DNA from: Emmonsiellopsis sp. PD_33
Taxonomy: Eukaryota > Ascomycota > Eurotiomycetes > Onygenales > Ajellomycetaceae
DNA: 64,000 nucleotides
Direction of reading: 5' to 3'
Assembly (NCBI GenBank): GCA_032988165.1
Contig: JANTQF010000117.1
Span: 38,744-102,743 of the forward strand
Positions 25,701 through 39,800 of this stretch are shown here, piece after piece. The notes below the pieces were generated by a model. The model was not told the origin of the DNA. It saw only the letters and a list, made by a program, of their open reading frames with translations, and ran no database searches. Position numbers and translations under genes: made by a program. Within the stretch, counting starts at the first letter, position 1; every line of letters begins with the position of its first letter.

Positions 25701-28000
25701 CGTTCCCCATCAGCGTAGATCGGATCTGCCGGGCCGTTATTGTCACTTTAACCGGCGTCAATAAGGGCGCAGAGTGGCACCATGGGATCCGCCTAGGCGC
25801 TAGGACCAATCCTATGCAAGGGGAAAGGGAACTAAAAGCTTAACAAATGCTTAAGCACTGTCAATCTGCGCCTCCAGCCTGCAAATAAAGAAACTATTAT
25901 GTGACAGCGGGTAGAAGAAGAAGAAGAAGAAACAGAGAAAAAAGAAAACTGAAAACTCAAAAATGAAACCTAAAGAAAGGAACTATGATGTAACTACCTG
26001 CTTGAAGGGAGAAGAAAGGAATTGATCTTCTTTCTTTTCCGTTTCCTTTCAACTTTTCTCCAGATCGAAGATTCTCAAACATGCCGCACCCCCAGAAACC
26101 AGATACTTCCAGCTGCAGGATGGAAAGTTACCAACTCTCCGGGAGTGTTTGCAGTAATAACCGCGGCGAATATCCACCGGCTCTGTGCTGAGTTTGGCAT
26201 TGTATGTATGATTTCATTGCGAAGGATACGGAGAGAAGGATGTTCTGGGCCTTTCATAGAATAAACATTTCCAATAGCGGCGCAGCATTGTATAATCCTT
26301 CATTATGGAGCCTTGGGCTGGGTTTTTTACGTAGTCCGACAACTGTTCCCATTATAGATATCCGATAGCTAAATTTTAGGTGTTAATTGTAGACCCTGCA
26401 CACCATCGCCGTTCTGGTGTTGCATGTGTGTGGGGAGCATGATACCAGCAGCATTGTTCGCCTAAATGGTGACTGAGAGTAGAACTGGGCTGGCCCAAAA
26501 GTTTGTAATCGTTGTTTCTCCCCTGTGTCTGTAACTATCTTTGTTAGATGTGAGGTCATAGTTCAAAGGGGACGAAAGCTTGTTCCTGGATCGGGGGGCG
26601 GGAAACGAATGACCCAAACTTCGGCAAGTTTCTTCTTGACTTTCTAACCTACGGAATAAAATGTGGAAATGCGAACTGCCTCGGATAGTTACAAGGAGAA
26701 ATGACTCTTGTCTTCCTTCAGGCTATTTTTAATTTACTGAAGGGCGCAAGGAGGTGTGGAGACATGACACCTCCCCTCCATTCCCGTCGCAAGTCAGTTT
26801 GCGGTTATATGAAGTTGAAACGCGATTTACTTGCCGAGGCTTACGAAGAGAAAGCCGCCTGGCCAACTCTATCTGTCGGAGGCGGAGACATTTGATTTGT
26901 GGAATTGATTTGGTTTCATGTTTCCTTCCGCGATGTGGTTTGATTGTTTCACAGGATGGGTGCGGTTGGTTGGATATAATTGGGTGGTTTTGACGCATTT
27001 AGCAGTTGGCAGCTAACTGGATTAAAGAAAATAGGCTTTTCTCTGGAGCTCTGAGAGTTATCGTGGGGGCGGAAAAGATAGCCACCCCCTGAAACCTAAC
27101 TGCATGTATGCTCTCAGATCTTCCTGGCAACTACCATCTCCCGCGAGATCAAACTTGTTGTTAAGCCCGTAGGTTCTGAATGCAGAATACACCTGGGAGT
27201 GGAGGATATCGCAGTATCTGTTGATTAACTTCACATGATCCCCGAATGTTTCAAAACCGAGATGCAGATGCCGAGGTGAAGCAGTCATGAAAGAAACGAG
27301 GAGGTTGGAAGAAGTGATGACTAAGTTCCTCAATCCAGCCTGACGAAGTAGCAGGGTCTAGCCATCTGACTGAAATCGCACAGCATTACATTTCAGAGCA
27401 AAATCAGTGACCAAATTGCTTCCCATTTGAGACCCCCGATGTCCATGCTCAACCTACAGAAACATCCCCGTGCAAGGTACGAAATAATCAGTGCGAGCCA
27501 CCTTGAAGTCCGTGCTCTCCCTCGTACCCCCCAAGCCAGCCCCAGCCCCGAGGAATAATATAAACGGCGGAATAACAGCCGGCATCTACGGAGTAAGGTT
27601 GTTGGAATACCAGGCCCCGAGGAAGTACGTCGTCATTTCTGGCGCAAAAACTATCTGCTGATCATATGACGTGAGGTATGGAATTTCATGCTCGAAAGCA
27701 GAGAGGGATAGTCTGGCTGATCTCGATCTAGTTTTGTTTTGCATGGTATCGATCCATTGCACCATTGCCTTTTGCGTCCATGGTTTGAGTATAGCTAGTT
27801 TCCAACCTTTGGAGGTCCGCGGGTTTTATTGGCGCAGCTTGAAACGTGGGGATGGAAATGTTGCTGTCGCGGAGTGTTGGTCATTCCTCAAGCAATGATT
27901 GGGCTTAACAGGATATGTATGTTCTCCATATGTTCCCTAGGTCCAAAAGTGTGCTCCTGAAGTCGAGGCCAGAACATGCTAGGAAAACGCGATCGCTTAC
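22761..28000. other. Gene desert, part 2
   Basis: No gene is supported. GTACGGAGTA recurs at 24101-24110 and the related CTACGGAGTA at 27586-27595. A GAA/AAG-rich tract lies at 25914-25960. A SOX/Ste11-type core, ATCTTTGTTA, is at 26537-26546. Sequence around 23930-24900 is AT-rich with short tandem CATC/TATA units. Several frames of 60-120 codons are present but appear random. Confidence 0.45.
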
Positions 28001-31000
28001 ATTACATATAGTTATCGCTCTTATTATTGATCTGCGCAGGTAATTAATGACTTCCCTTCCATATTTTCTTTTCTTTGCCAACTTTGACAGCGGGAAAGAC
28101 CTTGGAATGGCCTCGACTTTTTTTACCTCTCGCACTGGGGCTACTCTCATTTCCCGACAGCAAGTGCATTTAGCTGGGCCACAGGGGAATGTATTGGAGT
28201 GATCGTCCCCGGGGTTTGGATAATCTCACGGTTCTTAGAGGGTCATTTTAAGTTTGCGCATCATAACATCTGACTCCTTGCGATCATTGGCAAGGATGGG
28301 CATATTTTGCGATATAAAACACCAGGATTTCCCATATCTGCTAGTATCACTATTCTAAATGACCGATATATTAACAAACGGCGACCTAACTATGCGCCAA
28401 AATCTATATCCCTTCTGAACTGCAAGGCAGCGGCTAATGGAAGCCTCATCCCCGGGTTCAAAAAACAGAAGCTTTCTGCCGACAGCATCAGATCTCCGAT
28501 TTCTGAACTTGACGATGCAACCCCCCCTGAGCGTGCGCGAGGATCAACCGTTGACAGACAGCCACAGTGCATCTCGCTTGGCTATTTTGAGGATAGGAGC
28601 CTACCTACATAATGTATGTCTTATGTACGCCATGTACCTTAAAATACCGTTAGTAACCAATATTGCCAGATCGACGCAAGGATGCTGACGCCGCTCATTC
28701 GTCAGCGCCCTTCATTTTCTCGAGTCTCCAGGCACCAAATCCTGTTCGTAGCATCGCACAGCGGCACCAACGGTCGGCCTCTTGCTCCGTGTGTCGCGAA
28801 TCCTGAGATTTAACTGGCTTGTTCTCCCTGTAAACCGCAGGAATTAAGCCTCACACTGCATCACTCTACCCAAGGAAACAAGATGTGGTTACATATAAAA
28901 AAATTGAAAAAAGAAGTGCAAAATAGTTCAACCAAAAACTTAATGAAAATAAAAAAATAAGCCATGCCAAGCATTGTGTATCCGCTGTCGATCGCTATCC
29001 ACACAGACCCCACATCAGCTCACCTTAAACACTATTGGCAAATTAAAGGGCTCGGAGGTGCGGAACCCGCTGCTAGCGCGCCCCTCCAGCCTTGGGGTGG
29101 ACCTAACTCTAATTGACGTCCAGAGTTTCTGTGCAGGAATCTCTCCCATAGGTTCATATATTGGATACTATTCATTACAGACTAACGGCGCGGGCCTTAT
29201 TGGAGACGGAAGAGGCGGGTATTGCTGGCGTTGATCCTCGCCTGCTGGATGGTGATGCGGTTACGTACATGCTAGCAGTATTTGACGAGGGAATGGGAAA
29301 ATTGAAGCAAAGGAATTTGGCTGGTGATTCAAGACTCTTTTTTTTCTTATTCGCTCTTGATTCTGTGCTTTGGGATGAGAAGAGGAAAAGAGATATGAGC
29401 TATCACAAATTGCGTTGTTGTTTGCTCAGCCCTTTTCTTTTCTTTTCTTTTGCTCTGCCCTTTTTGGCTTCCGTCGTGACTACTACTGTGCCTCCCCGCT
29501 CTACCGTATTTTCTCGCCATGGAAAAAGCAATCGATCAATGTTCACCAGCCACTAAGCTTGACTTAGATTTTAAGAATGAACAATCTTTGATTCCATATC
29601 CCGCGACTTGAGGTAACAACTAACATACTGTGACTGCTTCCATTTTCCTACGACCGATAAAAACTGTAAAAATAGGCCACCAAATGCTCTGTTATAGGAA
29701 ATCATTCCTGAGGAAATGAATGGCAAAAGAAGCAATATTCTGGAGTACGTTGATTGCTCTTGGCCCTACTCCAGACAAAAACCTCGCGGCGATCTGAGGG
29801 CATTTTGGGTTATTGAGGCTACTAGACACTGGGGAACGTCGCATCGCATCAACGACCATTCCTCCCTATCACTCAAGCCTCTTACGCAACATTGTTACAT
29901 CCCCAGCCCGCAAAAATGGCGAATGAAAATCCCCAAAACGCCCCGCGATGAAAAAAAAAGACCCTTACATAGTATCAGAAACACTTGCCATCCCCCCTCG
30001 ACTCACTACAGTGGGGGTAAGAAAATAATCAAGGATTGTCCCGGGATGCCGTTATGCTAGGTAGGTACCCTTCGGCAGACGGGTCGGGATATGGGAGATT
30101 CGAGTCCGCAGGAAACTCTAACCTTGCGGATATGGGGTACTTGCATCTTCGCGACGCGACGATGGAGGACAGAATAAGCGAATGGGGGGATTGTATTGCA
30201 CAAACCAAAGATATTTGATTCAGACAGGGTCATGGCCTTCTCTGTGATACTACCCATCCTCTCCTAATCTCTAGGAGATGGGGATGGAGATGGGGATGGG
30301 CTAGGCGCGATCCTAATTTCGACCGCTTTTCCTCTTGCCCTGCATAACCCCCCGTGCAGAATGACAGGGATAGGAGGGAATGATGAAGCGGGGAGATATG
30401 CCCGTTGGAGGAGTCATATCTGAATATTTCCTTCTCACTTCCCCGGATTTTTCGCTATGGTTATGTGGTAATACGTACTACGACTGCTTGCTTGTGTGGA
30501 TTTACACAGCTCGCGAAGGATGGGGTATGCTAGTTTGCGCATCTACATTTCTTTTATATTATTACACAGCCTCGGACCGTTGAGGGTGCTGCTGCTATTT
30601 TGGCGTGCCGGGAAATATTCGTCGAGTAACGATGCTCTCGTCTGAGCGATGCGAAGCACTTAAGTAAGGGGGCTACTACCATGTCAGAGGTGGGCAATTC
30701 AGAGTTTCGACGAGTCTGCTGTCATGCTTATTCCCGCGCAGAGCCAGATGTGAAGTAAGTATTTTAGATCATCGCCGTTGGATTTCAACCGAATATTTAA
30801 AATAGTCAAAGTATTTCTTTTTTTTAAAACATGTTACGGTAACTCAACATTATTTTCCTGTACACCAATGTCTATACATAGGCTATTGTTTGCCCAAGGG
30901 GCTGTGACAATAAGATCACGTTAACCCCTACAATCATAATGGGAATGAAATCTAAGCATTTGATTCCATAATTTCATTTTCACTTCGTTTTATCTTGGCC

Positions 31001-34000
31001 CCTTTTTTTTTCATTCCTATTCTACGGCTTCATGGGGCCGACGTTTCCTTTTTTTCTTTCTTCCTCTTTCTTTTTTCCAGTTGCCGTCATAAACAATAGC
31101 CATTTGTGCACACAATAATAGCTAGGTTTACAGGTAAGCTAAATCCTCAATGTGCCAAACCCTCGGGATCAACTTAGCACGCAACCTTGTTAATAATAGC
31201 TAAACTTACTCCAGAGTTTCCCCCGCCTCCTCCAATGAATAAGCGCCCAGGCACACGTCGCCCCTTCTTCCCTTTTTGAAAACGACACAGAGCACTCGCG
31301 ACGGGATGGTGTAACGGCTAAGCAGAAAACGGATCGGCTATAGGAGGACCATCTCAAGGAGGGGGGGCCGGCCGGGTCTGCGAATAACAAATGACCATCG
31401 TGCACACCAGCGAGTGATTCCCGCCCCCCGCCCCTCCCTCTAGAACCGGGGCATGAGGCTACATTAGCACGATCTGTCTCCCGAGATTGATGCTGCTCGA
31501 TCAAAAAATTGTTTAAAGCGGTGAGGACTCGAGATGTACTCTACCTCTCCTCGGAATGGTATGCGCGCGCGGGCTTCGAGGGACCACTAATGCGGAATAC
31601 GTTGTACCGTTGTACATTCATTGTGACACTTGTGCGTAGAATAGTAATAGCGCAAGCTATTTATTTCTCCGAGTCAGCCTGGGCCAGTGCGATGAGGGTG
31701 AGGGGATGAATTTTGCCCGTGTGATAGGACAGGGGCTAGCGCGTTATCGTTGACCGCGATGATGCTTGTCGATATATCCAACATGGGGTATCGTCAGGGG
31801 TTGGAGAATGTCCCTGCAGAGAGCGAAGTGGGGCTTCTGCGAGGGGACTCGAATCCCCCACTAATCAATCACCCATCAATCAATTAATCAACAACAATCA
31901 ACTGTGAATAGCAGCACTGATAGAGGGGGGATAATCCGTGCGGGGCTCATAACAAGCGAACTAAACTATGCCAAGCATTCTAACCTCCACCCAGAGTGGA
32001 CCGCGACATAACTTTAAAGTCATGACAACTCTTATCATTCTCGAATACAGACCTCAAAAACCACCGGCATATTACACAGATTACTGATCGAGTTGTTGGT
32101 AGCCTCCGCGAAACCGGAGCCCATGCTGATATCCAATCCACATTAGCCGGAGAGGGCCTACGGGCCGGTTCACCTTGGCCCCCAACCGATCCTGGCCAGA
32201 TATCACACTCGGCCAGCGCTTCCAATTGCCTGCCATATCCTCGCATTCCGCGAGAATGAGCCCTGTATTGTGATTTATTGTGATGACGGACATGTCCGGA
32301 AGCCTTGACGCCCGTTTATGGCCATGGCGCCATTGTGGATACACACAAATCACGCCACGGTGCGGGAGGATTGTCTGTTAGCATCGAATACGGGGGGGGC
32401 ACAGCGCAATGGAGGTGTTATTCTTCACGCGAGCGTTGTTTGTTGGGTCAGCTGTTTCCTACGATGCGTTGCTCAAATTCTCAGGCTTTTAAGAAGAGGC
32501 GTCCGGTATTAAAATATGCCTCGGACCAAAGCGAACCATGAAGTATGCCCTCATTGAGGCGTCGAAGGATGGCCAGGCGTGAGAAGAAGATGTTGGGATC
32601 TCCAACAAGCCGCCTGGTTCCTATCCAACCCCGCCCAACAATATATCTCGCAACATGGAAATTCCCCGGCGCAGACGTCATGAACTGTTTCGGAACCCTG
32701 CAGCTCCAGTCTCATATTTGTCATGCCCCTGTTGGCTTTGATCCGACGTCGCCCTAGAGGTGCTATCTTACCTGTTATTCGCCACATGTTTCGTTCTGAA
32801 AAGGGTGCCGAATATCAAGTTTCAACTTTCCTGGAAATCCCAACACAAACGAGCATCATCCTGAAGCGTGCTCATCCATGGGAGCCCTTGAGAAATGAAA
32901 CGAAACACCAAAAGAAAAGTGTTGACTGGATCCTGCTCCAAGCTATTGATTCCAATTATACCCATGGTCACACAGTGGTCTGTGAGAGTGGATGCTTAGC
33001 TTGGAGCTGTGCGTTTGTGCATCCAATTGCTTTACCCACACACTTTTCCACCCCGGCAAACCTCCCCGGATTTGCAACAGAGGAGGCAGTCAAGGGAGTA
33101 CGAAAAAGAAGAAGGTGGGATGTTTAATCGCGTCCAACTTAGGAGCTAAAATGGAGGTCCTGACTGTTTCATTCGTCCAACTCGCGGCCAAGCTAGGGTG
33201 GGGTGAAGCGAGGTGATGTGACCAGCGGAGCCATTGGACATCAGCTGCCCCGATTTCGCTCGCCAACACGTCTACGGGGCTTGTGTTTCAACACGGATAG
33301 CTGGGGTTGCACTGGGGCCATGAGGCCACCTTTTCTGCCAAAAAATCCGGAGGCAATGAGGAAAGCTAACTCGGCTGCGCACAGGCTAAGGTTGCCCTAC
33401 GATACCCTGTTATATAACAGGGAGCTAGCAGGCACGGGACGATATACTGGCCGGTGAATCAAGACGAGGCTCATCCTAGCAGGACGCGGCGAAGATTGTA
33501 ATAATGACGCCATGTCTGGACGTAACACAGGAATCCAAATATAATACCCGATAACTAACTCACAGACAACAGGTCTGCCCTCCACATAGCCAGGTGAAGC
33601 TAATACTCTCCGACAGGCATTTACCCGCCGCCTGCATAACCCCCTCTCCACCCCAGCCCATCATCGCCGCATCACTCTCTTCTATCCTCGCTCTATCTTT
33701 GCCATTTCACCACATTCCCTCCATCCGCGCCTCTTCGTGCTTCGTTCGGTCGGACTTTAGACCCTGCACACTGTTGGTTGCACCGTCTCTACCCCTCCAC
33801 TTTACTAGCCTCTGGATAGCAAAAGGTCCGGCCCGTGCCTTCAATTACAGGCTCCGCACGCCATACCTATTTGTATGCCAAGTCAGGCCAAACATTAGGG
33901 ATAGAGCGAAGGGATGTATTACAGTGCGGAATATTCCCTACATATGTCCATGTAAGGGCACATGTACGTATGTACATACATATATGGACCTGGGAAATAC
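28001..34000. other. Gene desert, part 3
   Basis: No gene is supported; the longest frames (29161-29556, 32723-33127) have no domain or credible splice sites joining them to others. Positions 30280-30300 carry a GGGGATGG/GGAGATGG cluster able in principle to form a G-quadruplex. Sequence near 31837-31860 contains GGGGACTCGAATCCCC, a stem-loop that resembles a tRNA T arm but has no matching D arm or acceptor stem around it. Confidence 0.4.
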
Positions 34001-36837
34001 TCACTGACATCCCGCGTCATGCAGCCGGGTTTAATGTGACTGCTTGGATGACTCTTCGGTGAATTATCTAGTGGTCGTTTGTGAGAGGGGGGTTCTAGGC
34101 CGCGTGGTTCGCGAGTGCATACTATGGATAAATCACTGGAGGATCGTACAGGACAGTACATACATACATAGGTAGGGAGGGAGGGTGACCGGTGTCCCTA
34201 ATTAGTGAACTGACCCTGGCTGGTTGCGGGGTGCAGGAGGGAGTCAAACACGGCGACACATACACATACACATCCATATCTATTTCCATCGTCATCATCT
34301 ATCCCATCACCAAGTTTACCCCGTGTATATCCCACCTAGAACCTCCCCGCCCCCCTCCTTTCGCGATAGGACTTGCGAATCAAATATACATAGTGGGTTA
34401 CTCCCCAGGTCACAACGATGTCTAAATAAAGTAAAGTATTACACTCTCCCAACCACCCACCTTCATTCATTCATTGAATCATAGCTCCTACTGCCTTCCC
34501 CCCTTTCTCTATCTACGTACCGCGACTAGCAAACAACAAAAATATCCCCAATACAACTTGAAATGATCAATCCTCTCGCGCTCATAGCTACACACATACA
34601 TTAGCTGTTCGCAGGGGAAAAAATGAAACCTAGACCCGTCCATCCGTCCCTTGCATGTAACTTAGTTATTTTAACTCCCTCATGCACGTACTTCCTACTA
34701 CCCTACCCATCCACCTACCTACCTACCTATACCTAGAGACATACCTATCTATGTACTGTAGCGATGCAAAACCTCCCTCCTCTAACTGCCACCTACCTAC
34801 CTTCCCCTCCCCCTCCCCCGTCCCTCCCTCCCTCTCTCACATCCCAAAATACCAACACATACATACCCTCACACAACCCCGATCCAACTACTGTACATAC
34901 AAGAGACTCCGACCCCCTTGTCACTTCACTCAGATAGACCCACATCGGTAGGTAATGTCCAGACATGGCCAGTGCAAGCTACCTCCCTCCCTCGGCACAC
35001 CAACAAACACCCTAAACTCGACATATGCCGTAGCTAGCTAGGCACCTAGACCATGTATGTATGTTTGCATGTAGGTAGGTAGGTACGGGTCCCTTGCATA
35101 CGGAGCTCCCTACATACATAGAACATAGATTGGGTGCCTAGCTAGCTAGATATATGTATAAGCCGTAGCTCCCTACCTACCTCCCCACCTCCCAACTCCG
35201 GCGCCGTGTTAGATCGATTCCCGTCGCGTTTGTTTTTTCTTTTCTTTTTATGTTGGTGTGGTGTTTTGCTTGTTGGCGTGCGTGAGTTACCCACCCATCC
35301 CACCTATCCCGGGGGGTACATGGGGTTACCTAGGGAAGTAGGTAGTGTACATGCGATGCGGTACAGAACTTGATACTACATACTACACTGCCATGCTACA
35401 TACCTCCCTACCTACCTACATACCAGTGTCTGGGTACTAATTGATGTTAGTAGTTATTTATGTACTGTACAGTACCTGCTTCCGGCGCGTGGTTGAGGTA
35501 GCTACTACATTAGGTTGTAGCTATTTGTTGTTGGTAAGTAGGTTGCTTTTTTTTTGTTACTGTGGGGTGGCTTGGGATGGTACAGTACACAGAGTGGGAC
35601 TCTTTTTTTTTTAGCTGGGGATGGGATGGGATGGATGATGGCGCGGAGGGAGAGGTATAGCTGGACATGGAATTATGTAGGTTGGTAGATTGGATGGCCA
35701 GTGTGTTGTTGTGAAGACTGGATTGGGATGATTTCTTGTCTGGGTTTTATAAAGGTTTTTCAGATTCGATTTAAGGGGGTAAGTTAGTTGGGTTAAGGAG
35801 ATGGAGGATTCTGGCTTCTTCTTTTCATAATGGCTCAGGATTGGAAGTGGTGATTTCTATTTACTCTTTTCTCTATTTGTTGCTAGTTTATCTAGTTACT
35901 CCCTATGATGAGCTGGATAGGTATGTAAGGGAATCAATAGATAGATAGACATTATAAGATCTAGAAAAGATGGAGTGAAGTCTCATAAATTCAGGAATAG
36001 AAAGCTCCGAAAGAAAGAGGAACAGAAGAAATAAAAACCCATAGTTTACATTTAAGAGAAAATAAACAGGGAAAAATTCCTTTTCTTTTTTTCATCTATA
36101 TGCATCCATTCCTCCAATTCATTCCATCTTTTTTCATATTAAGTACCCATTTTCACCCTGTTTTGTTATCGCCATCTAATGAATCCAAATACCCGCGCCC
36201 AGGTTAACAAAAAGCAAAAGCTAACAAAAAAAAACGAACCAAATCAAGGCTGTAGAAGAAGATAAGACGGTTCCTGGAAATATGTAAGAATACAATAATG
36301 TGGATGGGTTTTAGTATGTATGCCCTTGCGTGTGTGAAAGAAGTTATAACAAAATGCATGCATTTAGAAAGAAGTCATCAACTGACCAGAAGAAGAAGAG
36401 TCTGATGTTGATGAACACGCCAAAAGCGCGAGGCATGGCAAGGCAAAGCAAGGCAAAACCATCCAGAACGGCGGAAAATAGGAGAGTAATGATACATGAG
36501 ATGAAATGCTAGAACATGCAAAATAATAGTATGAGAGTTTAGGGGGAAAGGAGGAAAGGAGGAGGCACGAGGGATGACATACAAATGCTATACACCAAGG
36601 GCTTATGAAAGTGGATAATAATACGATGAATGAGCACTGTATTATCCCTTTCCCTTTCCCTCGTCTAAGAACCAAAGGGGAAAATTGTCCGAAGAAGGAT
36701 AAACAGGGTAGACCAATTGATAATATTGCCCATTTGCCAAATTCTCAATTCAAACGTCCAAGAATATAAAGGCAGAACTGACAGATATCCAAAATGGCCA
36801 CCTATCGATCCATCCCGGTTATGTGTATTCCACAGAT
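34001..36837. repeat. Low-complexity TACC/TACA-rich region and 3' flank of the PHD gene
   Basis: From about 33950 to 35530 the sequence is dominated by interspersed CTACCTAC, CATACATA, GTAGGTAG and GTATGTAT units together with TAGCTAGC palindromes. The strand bias switches several times: TACC-rich at 34690-34800, GTAGG-rich at 35060-35090, TACC-rich again at 35170-35190 and 35400-35420. Positions 36000-36837 become A-rich and hold the downstream flank of the PHD-finger gene. Confidence 0.6.
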
Positions 36838-39800
36838 TTACTGCCCATTTGGCGCCAGCGTCGGCTGCGCTTTCGTAATCGCTGGTGCATCCTGCCCCTG
36901 CCCCTGAGTGTGCTGCTGCTGCATAGGTGGAAACTGCGGCTGGGCCCCAGCATCCAAAACCTGCGGCCTCGCGTTCGAGTTCAAATTCTGGCTCTGGCCC
37001 AGATTCAACGCCGACAATTCATTCTCCCTCCGTCTCCGATCCTCTTGTTCGGGAGTCATGCTCTTCACCGGCGCGGGGATAGGAGCATCCGGCGAGGATC
37101 TGCCCATCAGTTTCGGGCTGGGTTGGAGGCGCTGGACGGGCGGGAGGATGGGTGCGGTAGTAGATCCCGTTGAGCCGAAGGAGAGTGGGTGTGCTGGGGC
37201 GGGAGAGTGTTTGGTCGGACTAAGGCCGGACATTGGAGGGCCGCCTTGGGATTGGGAGTAATGGGGTGGCGGAGTGTGGGCGAAGGAGTTCCTAGCAGGT
37301 GTGGCGGCGGCGGTAGATGAGAAGGAGAGGGGACGAGAGGGGTTAGATGATTGGGGGAGTGCGTAGGGGGAGGTAGATGTAGTATGGTATGCTTGGTTGT
37401 GGACGTGGGGAGTGGCAGGGAGGGCACCGTTGGGGAGTGCGGAAGGGGGGAATCCTGCGAGAGGGCCGACATCGCGATTTCCTTGGGTTGGAGACATGGC
37501 GGGGCGGTTTTGGATGGGGGATATGAAGCTTCCTTGGGCTGAGTGGGAGGAGGACGGGCGTTGGGAGTTGAAAGAGGATGCGTTTGAGTTGGGTAGAGCA
37601 GCCGGAGGCTGGTAGTGGAAGAATTGGGCATGCCCTGATGGCTGGGCGGGGCCGCGTGGAAAGGTATTTGCTGGCGGATTGAGAGGGAGAGGGGACGGAG
37701 CCAAGGCTGACCCGGTTTGCGGTGGATTTGAGGTGCGCTGGAGAGCTGAAGGGGGGGGATAAAAGCCATTTTGCATGGGCTGAGGCTGGCGCTGACGCTG
37801 AGGGGAAGAAGGCATACCCGGCTGGTAGAAGGCATTGGCTTGAGGAGGCGGGATATGTTGCCCCTGACCAAGGGCGGCGAGGTAGCCATTTGTGGATGGG
37901 TGAGGCGGAGGCAAGGTGCCCGGTTGAGCGGGGGAGGTGGAAGGACGTTTGGTCTTCTTGACTGACGGAGAGACAGAAGCATCCTCTCTCTTCCGCTTCT
38001 CCCCATTGACGGCTGGCCTGCTGTTCGACGGTGGAGAGGCGGACGGGCCAATGCGGAACTTGAGCGGCGGGATCTTGGGTCGATTAGCTTCCTCGACGCG
38101 GCGCTTGCAATCGCTGCAGATGAAATGGAAGTCGTCCTTTTCCGCTTCGTTCTGAGCAATACCAAGACATTTGCTGTGCTGCCAAACATTGCATTTCTCA
38201 CAGGCAACAATATGTGAGCCGTCGTCCTGTGGCTTAAATTAGAACTATGAACCGATTTTGTAGAGAATGAGAGTAGCTTACAAGATTCTCCCCATGCACG
38301 CCACAGCCCGAACAGTCGAAAATCCACTGATCCTCGTTCTGCAGAGCTTCGAGATCCTTCTTACGCTTATCCATCTCAGCCTTCAATTGCCGCTCGGACA
38401 GCCTCGCCTCGCCATTCTCAATCTTCTTAGCCTCCTCCGCGATCCTAGCCAGCTCCTCTTCATGCAATCGCCGTTTCTCGTCGCGGTCTTTGAGTCGCTG
38501 TTCCCGAGTCATCATGCGGTATAGCCGTTCCTTCTCGATTTTCTTCTGTTTCTCCTGCTCTTTGATCAAAGCAATGCGCTCCGCTTCTCTCCTTTTAGCT
38601 TCCTCAGCAGCCTCCATCTCCTGACGCTCCCGCTCATGCTTGCCTGCGATTCGGCTGGAGCGCTTAGCATGCGCAAGACGCTCCATATTAATGAGGTCCC
38701 TCTCCCGCTGCATTATCTTTTTCCGGTGTGATTCCTCCACCTTCTCGATGATAGGGAGAACATCCTCCACGAGCCGGTCGCGGAGGTATTGCTCGTTGGG
38801 ATCTTTGGACTTTTTGATTTTCTCCAAAAACTCCTGATACTGCGCGAGTGTGATGGCGACGCACTCCCATTTATAGCCTTGGGATGAGTCGTGCTCTACG
38901 TCCCCGTTGACATCAGCCTTGGACTCCTCATCCTCCTCATCCTGTACCTCAGACAGCTTCCGTTTCTTCGCAGCCCGCGCTGCGGCCCTCGCTTTCTTGC
39001 TGTTCGCTTTCGGCTTTGCAGCTCTGGGCGGAGGAATAGGGGGGTCGGTTCGTCGATATAATCTATTGTCATCGAGCACGTAGTAAAGACGTTCATCACG
39101 ATCGTATCCAATCTCATGAACCCGCTATAACGCGTAACTTTGGTATTAGTCCCCTGATTTCGTAACCATGTCCGAGAAAAGGAAAAGTGACCATACCCAT
39201 TGCGTCTGGTCCGTCTCCTTCTGCTCCGGCATCCGCTCCCGAATACGATCCGGGTTCCAGAACGTCCACACCGTCAATTGCTGCAAGATGCGAATCCGCT
39301 GGAAGACATCCAGATCGTTAAACTTTATTGGCTGCTCGGCGTCTCCGAAGGGGTTGCGGCCGGGGGCTTTGGCGTTGTATTGGCGGCGCGTGTACTCTTC
39401 GAAGTTTTCGTAACTATTATTTTGAAAATGGGAGTTAGCTTATTCGAGTACATTCGCAGGCTGGAGGTAAATAGACGGGGCGTAAGAAAAAGGTAGCCCG
39501 TACGTGAGTCCCCGATGGGAGGAGACAAATTTAAGCAACGTCAGTCCGATATCGAGAAGTTTATCCGAAGCACCAGGCTTGAGACATTCGGTTTCCAGAT
39601 CCTATTCACCGGTAAACCCATTAGCAAAAAAGAAAAAGAAAAACCTTCCGCACAACTGACGCCAAGCCGAAAGTAAATAACTAGATAAGGACGCGGGGGG
39701 AGGAAGGACGCACCTCAATATCAATATCATCATTAATCTTCACCACCTTGCCAAACGAATAAATATACTGCATAAGATTCGAAAACTCCCACATGTTGCG

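Noticed and set aside
31835..31862. tRNA-like T arm (GGGGACTCGAATCCCC)
   Set aside because: No D arm, anticodon arm or acceptor stem can be placed around it.
33950..35530. Candidate satellite or telomere-like array of TACC/TAGG units
   Set aside because: Units are interspersed and irregular, change strand repeatedly and do not match the TTAGGG telomere repeat; treated as low-complexity DNA.
37107..38327. Second minus-strand frame of 406 codons over the PHD gene's last exon
   Set aside because: It is a Pro/Ser/His-rich shifted reading of the low-complexity C-terminal exon; the real frame continues the PHD finger and ends at 36838.
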